64,000 bases of DNA. Origin: JAACFF01 sp963701435. GTDB lineage: Bacteria; Chloroflexota; Anaerolineae; Promineifilales; Promineifilaceae. A model generated the notes under the pieces. That model did no database searches. It saw only the letters and a program-made list of their open reading frames with translations, and was not told where the DNA came from. Location of the stretch: assembly GCA_963701435.1 (NCBI GenBank), contig CAVPAL010000003.1, positions 75,243-139,242 of the forward strand, given 5' to 3'. How positions within the stretch are numbered: the stretch's first letter is position 1; each line of letters starts with the position of its first letter. Shown in pieces: positions 52,886 to 61,619 of this stretch. Position numbers and translations under genes: made by a program.

Positions 52886-53001
52886 TTAGGGAAACCGCAG
52901 AAAATCCTTGAAAATAAGAGGAGTTGGAAATCTGTGGTTTCCCTGAGGAATTTCCAGGTTTCGTTTCGCAGGAATTCAAAAATTTTCTGGGAATTGCCTA
53001 A
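52886..53001. repeat. Double-hairpin dispersed repeat, copy 5
   Basis: 116 bp from TTAGGGAAACCGCAG to GGAATTGCCTAA; left hairpin AAACCGCAG / CTGTGGTTT, centre CCCTGAGG, right hairpin with TTCCAG / CTGGGAA. The TAG of the right end, read on the minus strand, is the stop codon of atpD (V-type subunit D) at 52998-53000. Confidence 0.85.
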
Positions 53002-53642
53002 GTGAATCTGGGTCTTGCCTTTTTCTGGCGAGCGCGTTTGACGCATTTAAGACGAAAATGATCGGCGCGTTCGCGCTCATCTAAAGCAGCCGCAATCATG
53101 TTACGCTCTGATTCCAGACGCGGCAGAATAATTTGCTCCAATCCGTTGGCGCGCCTGGTCGTACGCTGAATTTCCTCCGCCAGGCGCTGCAGCCGCAGCT
53201 CGCTTTGTGCAAGTTCAATCAGACTGTCAACTTCAGCTTCAAACGCCGCTGCAGCCTCATCTATCGTCACCGACTCCCCGCTGATACTGTACCCACGCCC
53301 CAACACAGGCCGACTGACCCTTTTTTGCTCAATTACCGGCACTTGAATACCCATAATGCTGCTGGATTGCACTTCCAGCGACAGATCATGCCGGGCGGCC
53401 AGACCGGCAGAACGGACTGTTTCCGGTCCGGCGACGGCTTCTGCCAGGGAAAGGGCGCGCCGTGCGGAAGCGGCCGTTTCCTGCAGCGCGTCACGTTGGG
53501 CCAAAACAGAGCCAGCCGTTTTGATTAATTCCCGCATGAGCGCAGCCCGCTTTTGCTCCAGAAGATCCAACCCTTGTCGGGCGAGGACGATCTGCTCTTT
53601 CCGGGCCAGCAAACCCATGCGGGTAACAGCGACTTTTTTCAT
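52998..53642 (-). CDS. atpD: V-type ATPase subunit D
   Basis: 214 residues of the V/A-ATPase D family: N-terminal VAVTRMGLLARKEQIVLARQGLDLLEQKRAALMREL-like coiled-coil start and a C-terminal coil with LAEEIQRTTRRANGLEQIILPRL. It forms the central rotor shaft with F. Last gene of the ATPase operon, 16 nt after atpB. The TAG stop is supplied by the end of a double-hairpin repeat. Confidence 0.93.
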   Translation of the reverse strand: MKKVAVTRMGLLARKEQIVLARQGLDLLEQKRAALMRELIKTAGSVLAQRDALQETAASARRALSLAEAVAGPETVRSAGLAARHDLSLEVQSSSIMGIQVPVIEQKRVSRPVLGRGYSISGESVTIDEAAAAFEAEVDSLIELAQSELRLQRLAEEIQRTTRRANGLEQIILPRLESERNMIAAALDERERADHFRLKCVKRARQKKARPRFT

Positions 53643-53658
53643 GATTTGCCCAGACTAC

Positions 53659-55041
53659 TTATTCTGATGGATACCATTTTTCAATGACAGCCTGCGGAAT
53701 TCGTTTCAAGGCTGTAGGCGGCATCAACCTGAGCAGTTCCCAGGCTAGCTCAAAGGTTTCCTCGATCGGCCGGTTTACATGCCCCTGGCCGATAAAACTT
53801 TTTTCAAACTGGTCAGCAAATTTTAATACGCGTTGATCCGCCGGGCTAAGCGCCGCCTGGCCCACAATCGCCACCAACCGGCGTAAATCACGTCCTTCAG
53901 CATAAAGCGCATAGAGCTGATTGGCGACCACACGGTGATCGTCACGTGTCTTTTCGGCGCCAATGCCGGCATCCATTAAACGCGATAATGAGGGCAACAC
54001 ATCCACCGGCGGGTAGATGCCCTGCTGATGCAGATCACGACTCAAAACGATTTGCCCCTCTGTGATATATCCGGTTAGATCGGGAATCGGGTGGTTGATA
54101 TCATCGTCCGGCATTGTGAGGATGATAAGTTGGGTGACTGAACCGCGTTTGTCTTGCATCCGACCGGCGCGCTCATAAAGACTGGCCAAATCGGAGTACA
54201 TGTATCCTGGGTACCCGCGCCGGCCGGGTACTTCTTCGCGCGCAGCAGCGACTTCGCGTAGCGCTTCGCAGTAGTTGGTCATGTCTGTCAGAATGACCAG
54301 AACGTGTCGATTTTGGCTGTAGGCCAGGTATTCAGCCGCCGTGAGGGCTGCGCGCGGGGTAAACAGACGCTCAATGGCGGGATCGTTGGCCTGGTTGATA
54401 AACACAACGGAGCGGTCCAATGCGCCGCTGTCCTTAAATTGCTGCATAAAAAAGGCTGTTTCGCGATGAGTAATCCCGATAGCGGCAAATACCACCGCAA
54501 ATGATTCCTGCGTGCGGCCCCTCACCTGGGCCTGTGTGGCAATTTGGGCGGCAAGTTCGTTAGCCGGCAGACCTGCGCCGGAAAAAATGGGCAATTTTTG
54601 ACCGCGCGTGAGGGTGTTAAGACCGTCAACGGCCGTTATCCCGGTCTGGATGAATTCATTTGGTCGCGTACGCATAGCCGGGTTAATTGGGCTGCCGTTG
54701 ATGTCCAACGAGTCTTCTGGAATAACGGGCGGACCGCCGTCGATGGGTTGCCCCAATCCGTTAAAAGTGCGTCCGAGAATATCCAGCGAGACATCCAGGC
54801 GCGCCACGCTGCCGGTAAAGCGCACGCTGGTTTGCACCAGGTCCAGGCCGCTCGTACCGCTGAAGACCTGCACGATGCCGAGTTGTTTGTCAATTTCGAG
54901 CACCTGGCCCCAGCGCACCTGGTTGTCAGGGCCGTTAATTTGCACAATTTCACCATATGCGACGTCCCGAATGTGGTCAATAAAGAGCAGCGGCCCCGCA
55001 ATTCCTGTTAGCGTGCGATAGGATTTGGTAAGCAGGTTCAT
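53659..55041 (-). CDS. atpB: V-type ATPase subunit B
   Basis: 460 residues, the non-catalytic B subunit: GPLLFIDHIRDVAYGEIV at the N-terminus, LPIFSGAGLPANELAAQIATQ in place of a P-loop, IGITHRETAFFMQQF and SLSRLMDAGIGAEKTRDDH. Full length. The start overlaps atpA by 4 nt (ATGA). Confidence 0.96.
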   Translation of the reverse strand: MNLLTKSYRTLTGIAGPLLFIDHIRDVAYGEIVQINGPDNQVRWGQVLEIDKQLGIVQVFSGTSGLDLVQTSVRFTGSVARLDVSLDILGRTFNGLGQPIDGGPPVIPEDSLDINGSPINPAMRTRPNEFIQTGITAVDGLNTLTRGQKLPIFSGAGLPANELAAQIATQAQVRGRTQESFAVVFAAIGITHRETAFFMQQFKDSGALDRSVVFINQANDPAIERLFTPRAALTAAEYLAYSQNRHVLVILTDMTNYCEALREVAAAREEVPGRRGYPGYMYSDLASLYERAGRMQDKRGSVTQLIILTMPDDDINHPIPDLTGYITEGQIVLSRDLHQQGIYPPVDVLPSLSRLMDAGIGAEKTRDDHRVVANQLYALYAEGRDLRRLVAIVGQAALSPADQRVLKFADQFEKSFIGQGHVNRPIEETFELAWELLRLMPPTALKRIPQAVIEKWYPSE

Positions 55042-56795
55042 GATTGGTGACCTTGGGCGATTTTTTGATCGAGTGCTGTTAGAGTGGTAACGGCCGTTTC
55101 CAGTTCCATCTCCTTCATCCGCCCTATTTGGGTCACAACCGGCAGCGCCAGCAGTGAGTCCAGAGTTTCACCCTCATCAAGCGCTTTTTCAACCTGATGA
55201 TAAAAGCTGAGAATAACCCGCAGCATCCAATAAGTTTTAATTGGCGGTGAAAAGCGGTCAATCTGGTCATAAGCAGACTGCTGTAAAAAATCTTCCCGCA
55301 GCAGCCGGGCGACAGCCAACAGCGCGCGCTGCTGGTCGGCCAGCGTGTCCGGCCCGACGAGCTGTACAATTTCCATTAGCGCTTCTTCCTGCTGCAAAAT
55401 ATGAAGCGCTGTCTGCGCCAGTTGGGTCCAATCTGAGGCCACCGTTTTTTGAAACCAGGGACCAACCTGATAAAGCGTGTAACTGCGCAGCCAATTGATG
55501 GCCGGAAAATGCCGCCGGCGTGATAGATCATAATCCAGCGCCCAAAATGCGCCTACCACGCGCATGGAATCCTGGGTAACCGGTTCTGAGAAATCACCTC
55601 CGGGCGGTGAAACAGCGCCGACAATCGAAACCGATCCAATCCGTTCCGCCTCGTTTTCGGAGGAATCAAGACAGCTAACCCGGCCGGAGCGCTCATAGAA
55701 TTCGGCCAACCGCGCCCCCAGATAAGCGGGATACCCTTCTTCGCCCGGCATTTCTTCCAGACGCCCTGAAATCTCGCGCAGCGCTTCACCCCAGCGGGAC
55801 GTGCTGTCGGCCAGCAGCAGCACGTCCAACCCCATGTCCCGATAATATTCCGCCAGCGTTACGCCGGTGTAGATGCTGGCTTCGCGCGCGGCCACAGGCA
55901 TATTGGATGTATTGGCAATCAAAATGGTGCGGCTCATGAGCGGTTCTCCGTTACGCGGGTCTTCTAATTTGGGGAATTCCTGGAGTACCTCTGCCATTTC
56001 GTTGCCGCGTTCGCCGCAGCCGATGTAAATCACCACATCTACATCAGACCAGCGCGCCAGGCTGTGTTCGATGACTGTTTTGCCGGTGCCGAAACCGCCG
56101 GGGATGATGGCTGTGCCCCCTTTGGCAACCGGGCAAAAGGCATCCACAATACGCGTACCGGTGATCAAAGGGCTGTCAGGTTTGAGTTTGCGCGCAAACG
56201 GCCGTTCTTTGCGCACAGGCCATGACTGCTTCGTGGTTAGCTCATATTGGCCTTGGGAGGTAGTGATAGCGGCGATTGGTTCAAGAATTGTGCCTTCGCT
56301 GGCCGCAATGTGTTTGATTTTGCCGCTAATGCCATGGGGAACCATGATCTGGTGTGTTATTGTTTTGGTTTCCTGCACGTACCCGATTATTTGCCCCGGC
56401 TGCACCATGTCGCCAACTTTTGTTGTGGGCGTGAAAAGCCATTTCTTCTCTAAATCCAGCGGTGTGGTTTTCCCGCCGCGCAGCAAAAATGGGCCGTCTT
56501 TAAGCGCCAGAGTGTGTAACGGCCGTTGCAGACCATCATAGACGCTGCCTAAAAGCCCTGGTCCCAATTCAACCACAAGCGGCGCGGCCGTATTTTCTAC
56601 CGGTTCACCGATTTTAAGACCCGCAGTTTCTTCATAGACTTGAATGGTAGCCAGGTCGCCTTCGAGCCGGATAATTTCACCAATTAATGCGTGGTTACCG
56701 ACATGGACCACATCAAAAAGGCGCGCGCCGCGCAGGCCCACAGCGCCAACTACCGGGCCTGCTATGCGAGTGATTGATCCTTGTAGCCGCGCCAT
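55038..56795 (-). CDS. atpA: V-type ATPase catalytic subunit A
   Basis: 585 residues with the V/A-type non-homologous region after the beta-barrel, Walker A GGFGTGKTVIEHSLARW, IYIGCGERGNEMAEVLQEFP and LLLADSTSRWGEALREISGRLEEMPGEEGYPAYL-like Walker B region. Full length for the family. Forms the catalytic A3B3 head with subunit B. The preceding atpF stop is 2 nt upstream. Confidence 0.97.
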   Translation of the reverse strand: MARLQGSITRIAGPVVGAVGLRGARLFDVVHVGNHALIGEIIRLEGDLATIQVYEETAGLKIGEPVENTAAPLVVELGPGLLGSVYDGLQRPLHTLALKDGPFLLRGGKTTPLDLEKKWLFTPTTKVGDMVQPGQIIGYVQETKTITHQIMVPHGISGKIKHIAASEGTILEPIAAITTSQGQYELTTKQSWPVRKERPFARKLKPDSPLITGTRIVDAFCPVAKGGTAIIPGGFGTGKTVIEHSLARWSDVDVVIYIGCGERGNEMAEVLQEFPKLEDPRNGEPLMSRTILIANTSNMPVAAREASIYTGVTLAEYYRDMGLDVLLLADSTSRWGEALREISGRLEEMPGEEGYPAYLGARLAEFYERSGRVSCLDSSENEAERIGSVSIVGAVSPPGGDFSEPVTQDSMRVVGAFWALDYDLSRRRHFPAINWLRSYTLYQVGPWFQKTVASDWTQLAQTALHILQQEEALMEIVQLVGPDTLADQQRALLAVARLLREDFLQQSAYDQIDRFSPPIKTYWMLRVILSFYHQVEKALDEGETLDSLLALPVVTQIGRMKEMELETAVTTLTALDQKIAQGHQS

Positions 56796-56797
56796 AG

Positions 56798-57130
56798 TTA
56801 CTCTCCATGAAAAGTAATGTGAAAACCGGCCGCTTTGCGAATCATCTCAGCAATCAAATTTCGCGTAGACATTTCTTCCCTCAAGGGTTCACCACTTGGT
56901 AAGGCAATGTACGGCAAGTGATGCGCCTGATCTAAATGCTGGCGAAAAGCCGGATCAAATTGCATAAGCAGCCCTTCGTCAACTGCTAACAAACCTGTCT
57001 CCCCGCTTTTGAGCCAGCCGTCGATCAATTTTTGGGCGGCTGCGGCGTCTTTTGCAGGTAAAGCTTCCACACCCGCAAGCTGAAAACCGGCGGCCAGGGC
57101 CGGTCTGACCACAACTAATAGGCGGCTCAT
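56798..57130 (-). CDS. atpF: V-type ATPase subunit F
   Basis: 110 residues. It shows the Rossmann-like F fold pattern: LLVVVRPALAAGFQLAGVEALPA, TGLLAVDEGLL and YIALPSGEP. It is weakly conserved but its place between C and A is the standard one. Its ATG overlaps the end of the C gene by 4 nt. Confidence 0.87.
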   Translation of the reverse strand: MSRLLVVVRPALAAGFQLAGVEALPAKDAAAAQKLIDGWLKSGETGLLAVDEGLLMQFDPAFRQHLDQAHHLPYIALPSGEPLREEMSTRNLIAEMIRKAAGFHITFHGE

Positions 57131-58212
57131 TGCGCAAATATCAGCCTTTCTCGGATTGCAGCCGGCGACTCTTGTAAATGGAGCCCCTGACCAATGTGGC
57201 GCAGATTTGTGATTTCATTTTGTTTTAGCGCCAGATAGCCGATTACAACCCCGACACCCAATGGATCTTCAATGATGAGACGAACCGCTTGTTGAAATTG
57301 ATAGACGGTTAATGCGCGTTCAAAATGGCTCAAACGGCCGTTACGCTCATAATTTGGCAATGCTGCGGCTAAAACAGGTCCATAAGCCGTATCAACACCG
57401 GTTTCAACAGCCGCCGCGACGGTTTCCTGCTCAGTTATGCGGACGCACTTTTCCAGACTCACTTTTCCCGGCCCGAAGAATAGAGTGGATACGGCCGTTT
57501 GCTCATTAACCGTATCTCTGTTTCCCAACTGGCTTGCCAGGATGGGTTCCACCGCCGGCTGCCCAACAAGGCGTAAAGCCGTCATTAAGTTAATAACATC
57601 AACCGACATTTCTTGCCATCTCTGCCATACTTTATTTTTCGGATCGACAGAAAGAGCCTGCTTCCAATACCAGCGGTCCAAAGCCAGTTCCAACATGAAG
57701 AGTTCACAATTCGGAAAACGGGTGCGCTGCTCCATCAGCGGTTGAGCCAACGGTGATTGCCATGTCGCCAACAGATCGATTATTTGGCGCGGTTCACTTG
57801 CCCGCGCTAACTGTTCCAATGTACCTGGCTGCAGTTTATTGACCGGAAACGTGAGTCCTATCATAGCATCTACCGAACTTTGCTGGCTGACTCCGCGCAA
57901 AAGCGCCTTTATGTTGTGGACATCATAACGCTGCAGCAAAGTAGTGACCAATTCGCCGGCGCTTTCATCATAAAATCGCCGGATATCTCCCATCGTGATA
58001 ATGATGTTCTTACGCAAGGCGTTTTGCAGGCAGGGCAGCCCTTGATACTGAACCAGAGCCGCTTCGACATCGAGCCGGTAAGGCGTGTCGACCAGCGCAG
58101 CGAGCATATTATCCAACGACCGGCTGCTGAGCAGCGACTCCATTTGTTCACGCGTCAGCAAGCGGGATTTGCGCGCTCTTAATCGGCCGTTGCCATAATC
58201 AAAATCAGACAA
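57127..58212 (-). CDS. atpC: V-type ATPase subunit C
   Basis: 361 residues of the AtpC/d family, which links the membrane ring to the rotor. I place the start at the TTG at 58212, because it yields the family's N-terminus (SDFDYGNGRLRARKSRLL) and overlaps the atpE stop as TTGTCTGA; the longer frame beginning at 58296 would add 28 odd residues from within atpE. Contains three similar helical units, the first with LVDTPYRLDVEAAL. Confidence 0.9.
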   Translation of the reverse strand: MSDFDYGNGRLRARKSRLLTREQMESLLSSRSLDNMLAALVDTPYRLDVEAALVQYQGLPCLQNALRKNIIITMGDIRRFYDESAGELVTTLLQRYDVHNIKALLRGVSQQSSVDAMIGLTFPVNKLQPGTLEQLARASEPRQIIDLLATWQSPLAQPLMEQRTRFPNCELFMLELALDRWYWKQALSVDPKNKVWQRWQEMSVDVINLMTALRLVGQPAVEPILASQLGNRDTVNEQTAVSTLFFGPGKVSLEKCVRITEQETVAAAVETGVDTAYGPVLAAALPNYERNGRLSHFERALTVYQFQQAVRLIIEDPLGVGVVIGYLALKQNEITNLRHIGQGLHLQESPAAIRERLIFAQ

Positions 58213-58831
58213 ACGCGGCTCCTGTTTGATTTTCCGAGAAATTGCCGACCAATTCAGCCGCAAGCAGGCGGCGCAGTTGGGGCAGGGCGCGCTCAAATCG
58301 GCTTTCTAGCGTGTTGCTGATAGCAATACTGCCGTCTATCGTGCGCACCTCAACTCCACCCCAACTATCCAGCGAATATTCCACAGCGCCGGGATCAACT
58401 GCAAGCGTTGGCAAAATTTTTTCGATCAACTCGTGGTCTCGCGGATTGGCGGCAATACGCAAAGGACCATCTTCATTCTGCAGCGCGACGACTGCTTCGG
58501 TAACCAGGCTGGCATAAATTTCAGCATACGCGGCGTCAGCGCACAATGTTCTCAACTGCTGCTGCAGCTGATCGAGCGCCTGGCGCACAATTTGTTCGCG
58601 CGCGCCGGCCAGCAGACGCGTTCCTGCCTGGTGAGTTTGGCGCATGCGTCGCATGCGTTCTTGCGCCACTGGCTGCAGCGCACGATCATATGCCGCCTGC
58701 CGGCGAGATTCGGCCGTTGCGACCGCTGCTTTCCGAATTTTTGCAACCGCGGCTTCCGCATCGGCCTCAATCTGGCGAACTTCTAGCTCACCTTGAGCCT
58801 CAATTGCGGCTAAAATGGTTTGCAAACTCAT
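58205..58831 (-). CDS. atpE: V-type ATPase subunit E
   Basis: 208 residues: a long alpha-helical N-terminal half rich in Ala/Arg/Glu (QIEADAEAAVAKIRKAAVATA) and a C-terminal globular half with VEYSLDSWGGVEVRTIDGSIAISNTLESRF, the recognisable E-subunit ending. Forms the peripheral stalk with H/G. Starts 12 nt after atpK. Confidence 0.9.
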   Translation of the reverse strand: MSLQTILAAIEAQGELEVRQIEADAEAAVAKIRKAAVATAESRRQAAYDRALQPVAQERMRRMRQTHQAGTRLLAGAREQIVRQALDQLQQQLRTLCADAAYAEIYASLVTEAVVALQNEDGPLRIAANPRDHELIEKILPTLAVDPGAVEYSLDSWGGVEVRTIDGSIAISNTLESRFERALPQLRRLLAAELVGNFSENQTGAAFV

Positions 58832-58843
58832 TCTGCAGGTTTC

Positions 58844-59056
58844 CTAGTTTAAAAGCAGCATAATGGCTGCGACAGTAAACCCCAAAATGACCATTGTTTC
58901 AGGAATTGCCAGCAACAATATGATCGAACCAACTAAATCTGGTTTTTCGGCGATAACGCCTGCGCCCACCGAGCCGATACGCGCCTGCGCCATCCCGGTG
59001 CCGATGGCTGTTAAGCCCACGGCGATGCCTGCTCCAATTGGAATCCACTCGTTCAT
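58844..59056 (-). CDS. atpK: V-type ATPase proteolipid subunit K (rotor ring)
   Basis: 70 residues, one helical hairpin: IPIGAGIAVGLTAIGTGMAQ and the second helix with the ion-binding Glu in LAIPETMVILGF. The 8-kDa single-hairpin form differs from the duplicated 16-kDa K of Enterococcus. A Gln in the first helix (MAQARIG) and Thr next to the Glu are part of the Na+ signature of some rotor rings, but the usual Tyr is not seen, so the coupling ion remains open. Overlaps the I gene by 4 nt. Confidence 0.93.
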   Translation of the reverse strand: MNEWIPIGAGIAVGLTAIGTGMAQARIGSVGAGVIAEKPDLVGSIILLLAIPETMVILGFTVAAIMLLLN

Positions 59057-60963
59057 AGGTTCTCCTTCAGGCGGCTTTTGAAGGGCGTAAACGGCCGTCC
59101 CCCGCCTTCATAAAATTTGCGAAAGAATTCAACATAATGCAAACGCAGGCTGTGAATGGTTGGGCTGAGCGCTCCCAGGGCAATGTTGAGCGCATGAATT
59201 AACAGGGCCACAATCAGCCCCAAAATCAAAATACCCAGGTTGCCCGCCAGCTCATTGGCAACCAGCGCTACATACACAGAAGCCAACCCCACAGCCGCGA
59301 TACGTAAATAGGAAAGAATATTGCCGATAAGACCAATAAACTCGATTGGCCCCAGTAAAATCCCCAACCAGCCGATGGACGCTCCCAGGATAACTATGCC
59401 TATGATAATCACTGCCAAGGATGGCGTCATAAAACCGGCCGGGAGCTGGTTGAGCAACACGGCTACCAACATAAAAATGCCCATCAGCCCAATTAACATG
59501 CCGCCGCGTTCCATCAAATGGGAGCGGCTTTTGTGCTGCCACGCCTCCCAAACGCCAATAATCAGCCCCAGCGTAATATGAACGGCGCCGACGATAAGCG
59601 AAAACAGCAGCAAGACGCTGACATTTTCTGCGCTGGCGCGATCCATCCAAAGGGGATGCAGCCCTATTTTTTCGCCTAATGTGCCAAAAAATTCACCATA
59701 CAAAAAGCCAAACACAATCGCCCATAGGGCGCCAAAAGCGAGGATTTTGAGGATGTCACGCGCGTTTCCAGGATTGCGGAAACGGCGCAGCCCTAACAAA
59801 CACAGTAGAAAAATAATGGCTCCGTAACCAATATCGCCCAGGATCATGCCATAAAACAGGGGCAAAAAAATCGCCATGAGCAGCGTAGGATCGACGCCGT
59901 TATAGCGCGGCCATGACAGCATCCCCACCAGAGTTTGAAACGGCCGTGCCGGAGCAGGGTTTGTAAGCGCGACAGGCGTCTCTTTTTTCTCGGCTTCAGT
60001 CGGCGGCCACGCCTCAACCAGCACGGAATCCCCTACTGTCTCTAACAAAGCTTGACGCACCTGCTCAATATCGCGCTGGGGTGTCCATCCCGCCAGAATG
60101 AAGGTATAGTGGCTGGCGCCCAACTGGTTCAAGCTGTTCATTTGGGCCTGCATATCGCGCAGGCAGTCGCGCCACAGTAAAAGCTGCGGTCCCCACTCCG
60201 ACTGGATTGCCGCAAGCTGACCTGAAATTACATCTAGTTCCGCCGGAATCTCTTGCAGGCGCTGGGTCAGAGAGGCGACGGCCTTATCAGGCGTTTGGCC
60301 CGCAAATTCATCCGGCAGTTGCAAGCGGGAAATATCTTCTTGACCAAGAATTGTTTCGAGCGCAGAGGCATATTCTTGCGGCGCGACTATCAGCATGGCG
60401 CGCGTATCGGCGCCGACATCCTCCTCAATAAGTTGCATTTCTCCACCGGTAAGCTCGTCTATCTGTCTTTTAATAGCGTCGAGTACCCAGGCATGACTGC
60501 GGCTGACCAGTACGACGATGGAAATATTGCCCGGCAGGCTGGCCGCAGGCGGCACAATCGGCATCAATTTGCGCAAAGTAGTTTCATATCGCGGCAGTGA
60601 GGCCTGTTCACCCAGCAGTTGCTCACGCTGTGCCGCCAGAGTTTGCACTTGTTTTGTGATTGGTTCCAGGTTGGCGCGCGCCTGGGTCAGGCAATCATCC
60701 TCAGTGTGGGGCGGGTGGGGCTGCCGCTCATAGTCCATTTGACCAAACGTTGTCAACAAACTTTCAATGCGGGTCGCCAGGTAGGTCGTTTCTTCCTGTT
60801 TTTGAATGGTTTCTGGTTCGAGCAGATACGGCCGTATTCCACTCACTCCTTTTTCCGGCCACGGCTCAATTTGAATGCAGCCTAATTGGTGCAGCGCGCG
60901 AATGGTTGCCTGGCATTCGCTTTTTAGACCCACAATTTGAACACGCAGCATAGGAAGTTTCAT
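59053..60963 (-). CDS. atpI: V-type ATPase subunit I (a subunit)
   Basis: 636 residues: an N-terminal cytoplasmic half with coiled coils (about 1-320) and a C-terminal half with seven or eight membrane helices. Typical phrases are PRYNGVDPTLLMAIFLPLFYGMILGDIGYG, FGFLYGEFFG, and the essential Arg region SYLRIAAVGLASVYVA with HALNIALGALSPTIHSLRLHYVEFF. It forms the ion half-channels. Starts at an ATG that shares one base with the stop of the H gene. Confidence 0.95.
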   Translation of the reverse strand: MKLPMLRVQIVGLKSECQATIRALHQLGCIQIEPWPEKGVSGIRPYLLEPETIQKQEETTYLATRIESLLTTFGQMDYERQPHPPHTEDDCLTQARANLEPITKQVQTLAAQREQLLGEQASLPRYETTLRKLMPIVPPAASLPGNISIVVLVSRSHAWVLDAIKRQIDELTGGEMQLIEEDVGADTRAMLIVAPQEYASALETILGQEDISRLQLPDEFAGQTPDKAVASLTQRLQEIPAELDVISGQLAAIQSEWGPQLLLWRDCLRDMQAQMNSLNQLGASHYTFILAGWTPQRDIEQVRQALLETVGDSVLVEAWPPTEAEKKETPVALTNPAPARPFQTLVGMLSWPRYNGVDPTLLMAIFLPLFYGMILGDIGYGAIIFLLCLLGLRRFRNPGNARDILKILAFGALWAIVFGFLYGEFFGTLGEKIGLHPLWMDRASAENVSVLLLFSLIVGAVHITLGLIIGVWEAWQHKSRSHLMERGGMLIGLMGIFMLVAVLLNQLPAGFMTPSLAVIIIGIVILGASIGWLGILLGPIEFIGLIGNILSYLRIAAVGLASVYVALVANELAGNLGILILGLIVALLIHALNIALGALSPTIHSLRLHYVEFFRKFYEGGGRPFTPFKSRLKENL

Positions 60964-61298
60964 TATGTTGCTCCAATAACCAGTCCCAGAGCTTTTTTAA
61001 CGGCCGTTTCCATGCTTGTCTGGCTGTTTTCTGCCATCTGGTTAGCTTTGGTTTGGATCGCCTGTAAATAGGCGGAAGCCTCCTGTTCAACTTCTGCAAG
61101 CGCCTGTTTGTAAGCCGTTTCACCTGCTTCACGCCCTGTTTGTTCAGCTTTTGTTATTTGTTGGTTGGCTTTTTGGTGCGCGCCGACAACGGCCGCTTCC
61201 GCTGCATCACGAGCAGCTTGAATTTTTTCGGCAACGGCCGTTTCTTTTTGTTGTATGGTGACAATCGTTGCCGCCCTGCCGGCGACCTGATTGCTCAT
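60963..61298 (-). CDS. V-type ATPase peripheral stalk subunit H/G
   Basis: 111 residues predicted to be one long coiled coil rich in Ala, Glu and Gln (AVAEKIQAARDAAEAAVVGAH; QEASAYLQAIQTKANQM). By position and composition it is the H (or G) subunit that pairs with E. First gene of the operon; TAATG junction with atpI. It is an ordinary coil by sequence, so the call rests on location. Two ACGGCCGT octamers lie in it, read as TAV. Confidence 0.85.
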   Translation of the reverse strand: MSNQVAGRAATIVTIQQKETAVAEKIQAARDAAEAAVVGAHQKANQQITKAEQTGREAGETAYKQALAEVEQEASAYLQAIQTKANQMAENSQTSMETAVKKALGLVIGAT

Positions 61299-61619
61299 AA
61301 TCTAGGCTCCCGTAATGCCAGCATACGCCAGGTACTGCAATGTGTACGCCCGCCGTTATGCAGAAAAGATTATCCACAGAATCGACACCGACATTATGCC
61401 AAAATTATATCCCCAACTGGAAGTGAGTAAATACACCTAACTTAGTTGACAAAAGTCATCACAAGGCAATTTGGGCAGAGAATTAGCCAAAAATCGTAAC
61501 TCTGCTATCACTGACATCGAAAATTTTTGCAAGCGCGTCATCGTCAATCCTGAGCAATCATTTTTGATGGCCACACTTCAGTGCTAAAATGAGACTATAA
61601 ATTGAGGCAGCCTAATCGT
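61299..61619. other. Divergent promoter region of the ATPase operon and the WD40-like gene
   Basis: 321 bases between divergent genes. A possible extended -10 box TGCTAAAAT at 61582-61590 with TTGATG at 61564-61569 could serve the rightward gene (start 61620). TTGACA occurs at 61446-61451 with no good -10 at 17 nt. For the leftward ATPase operon no clear box pair is visible. Confidence 0.4.
61564..61590 (+). promoter_or_regulatory. Possible promoter of the WD40-like gene
   Basis: TTGATG and extended -10 TG-C-TAAAAT with a 15-nt spacer, 30 nt before the chosen ATG and followed by GAGG at 61604. Weak match, no experimental support. Confidence 0.3.
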
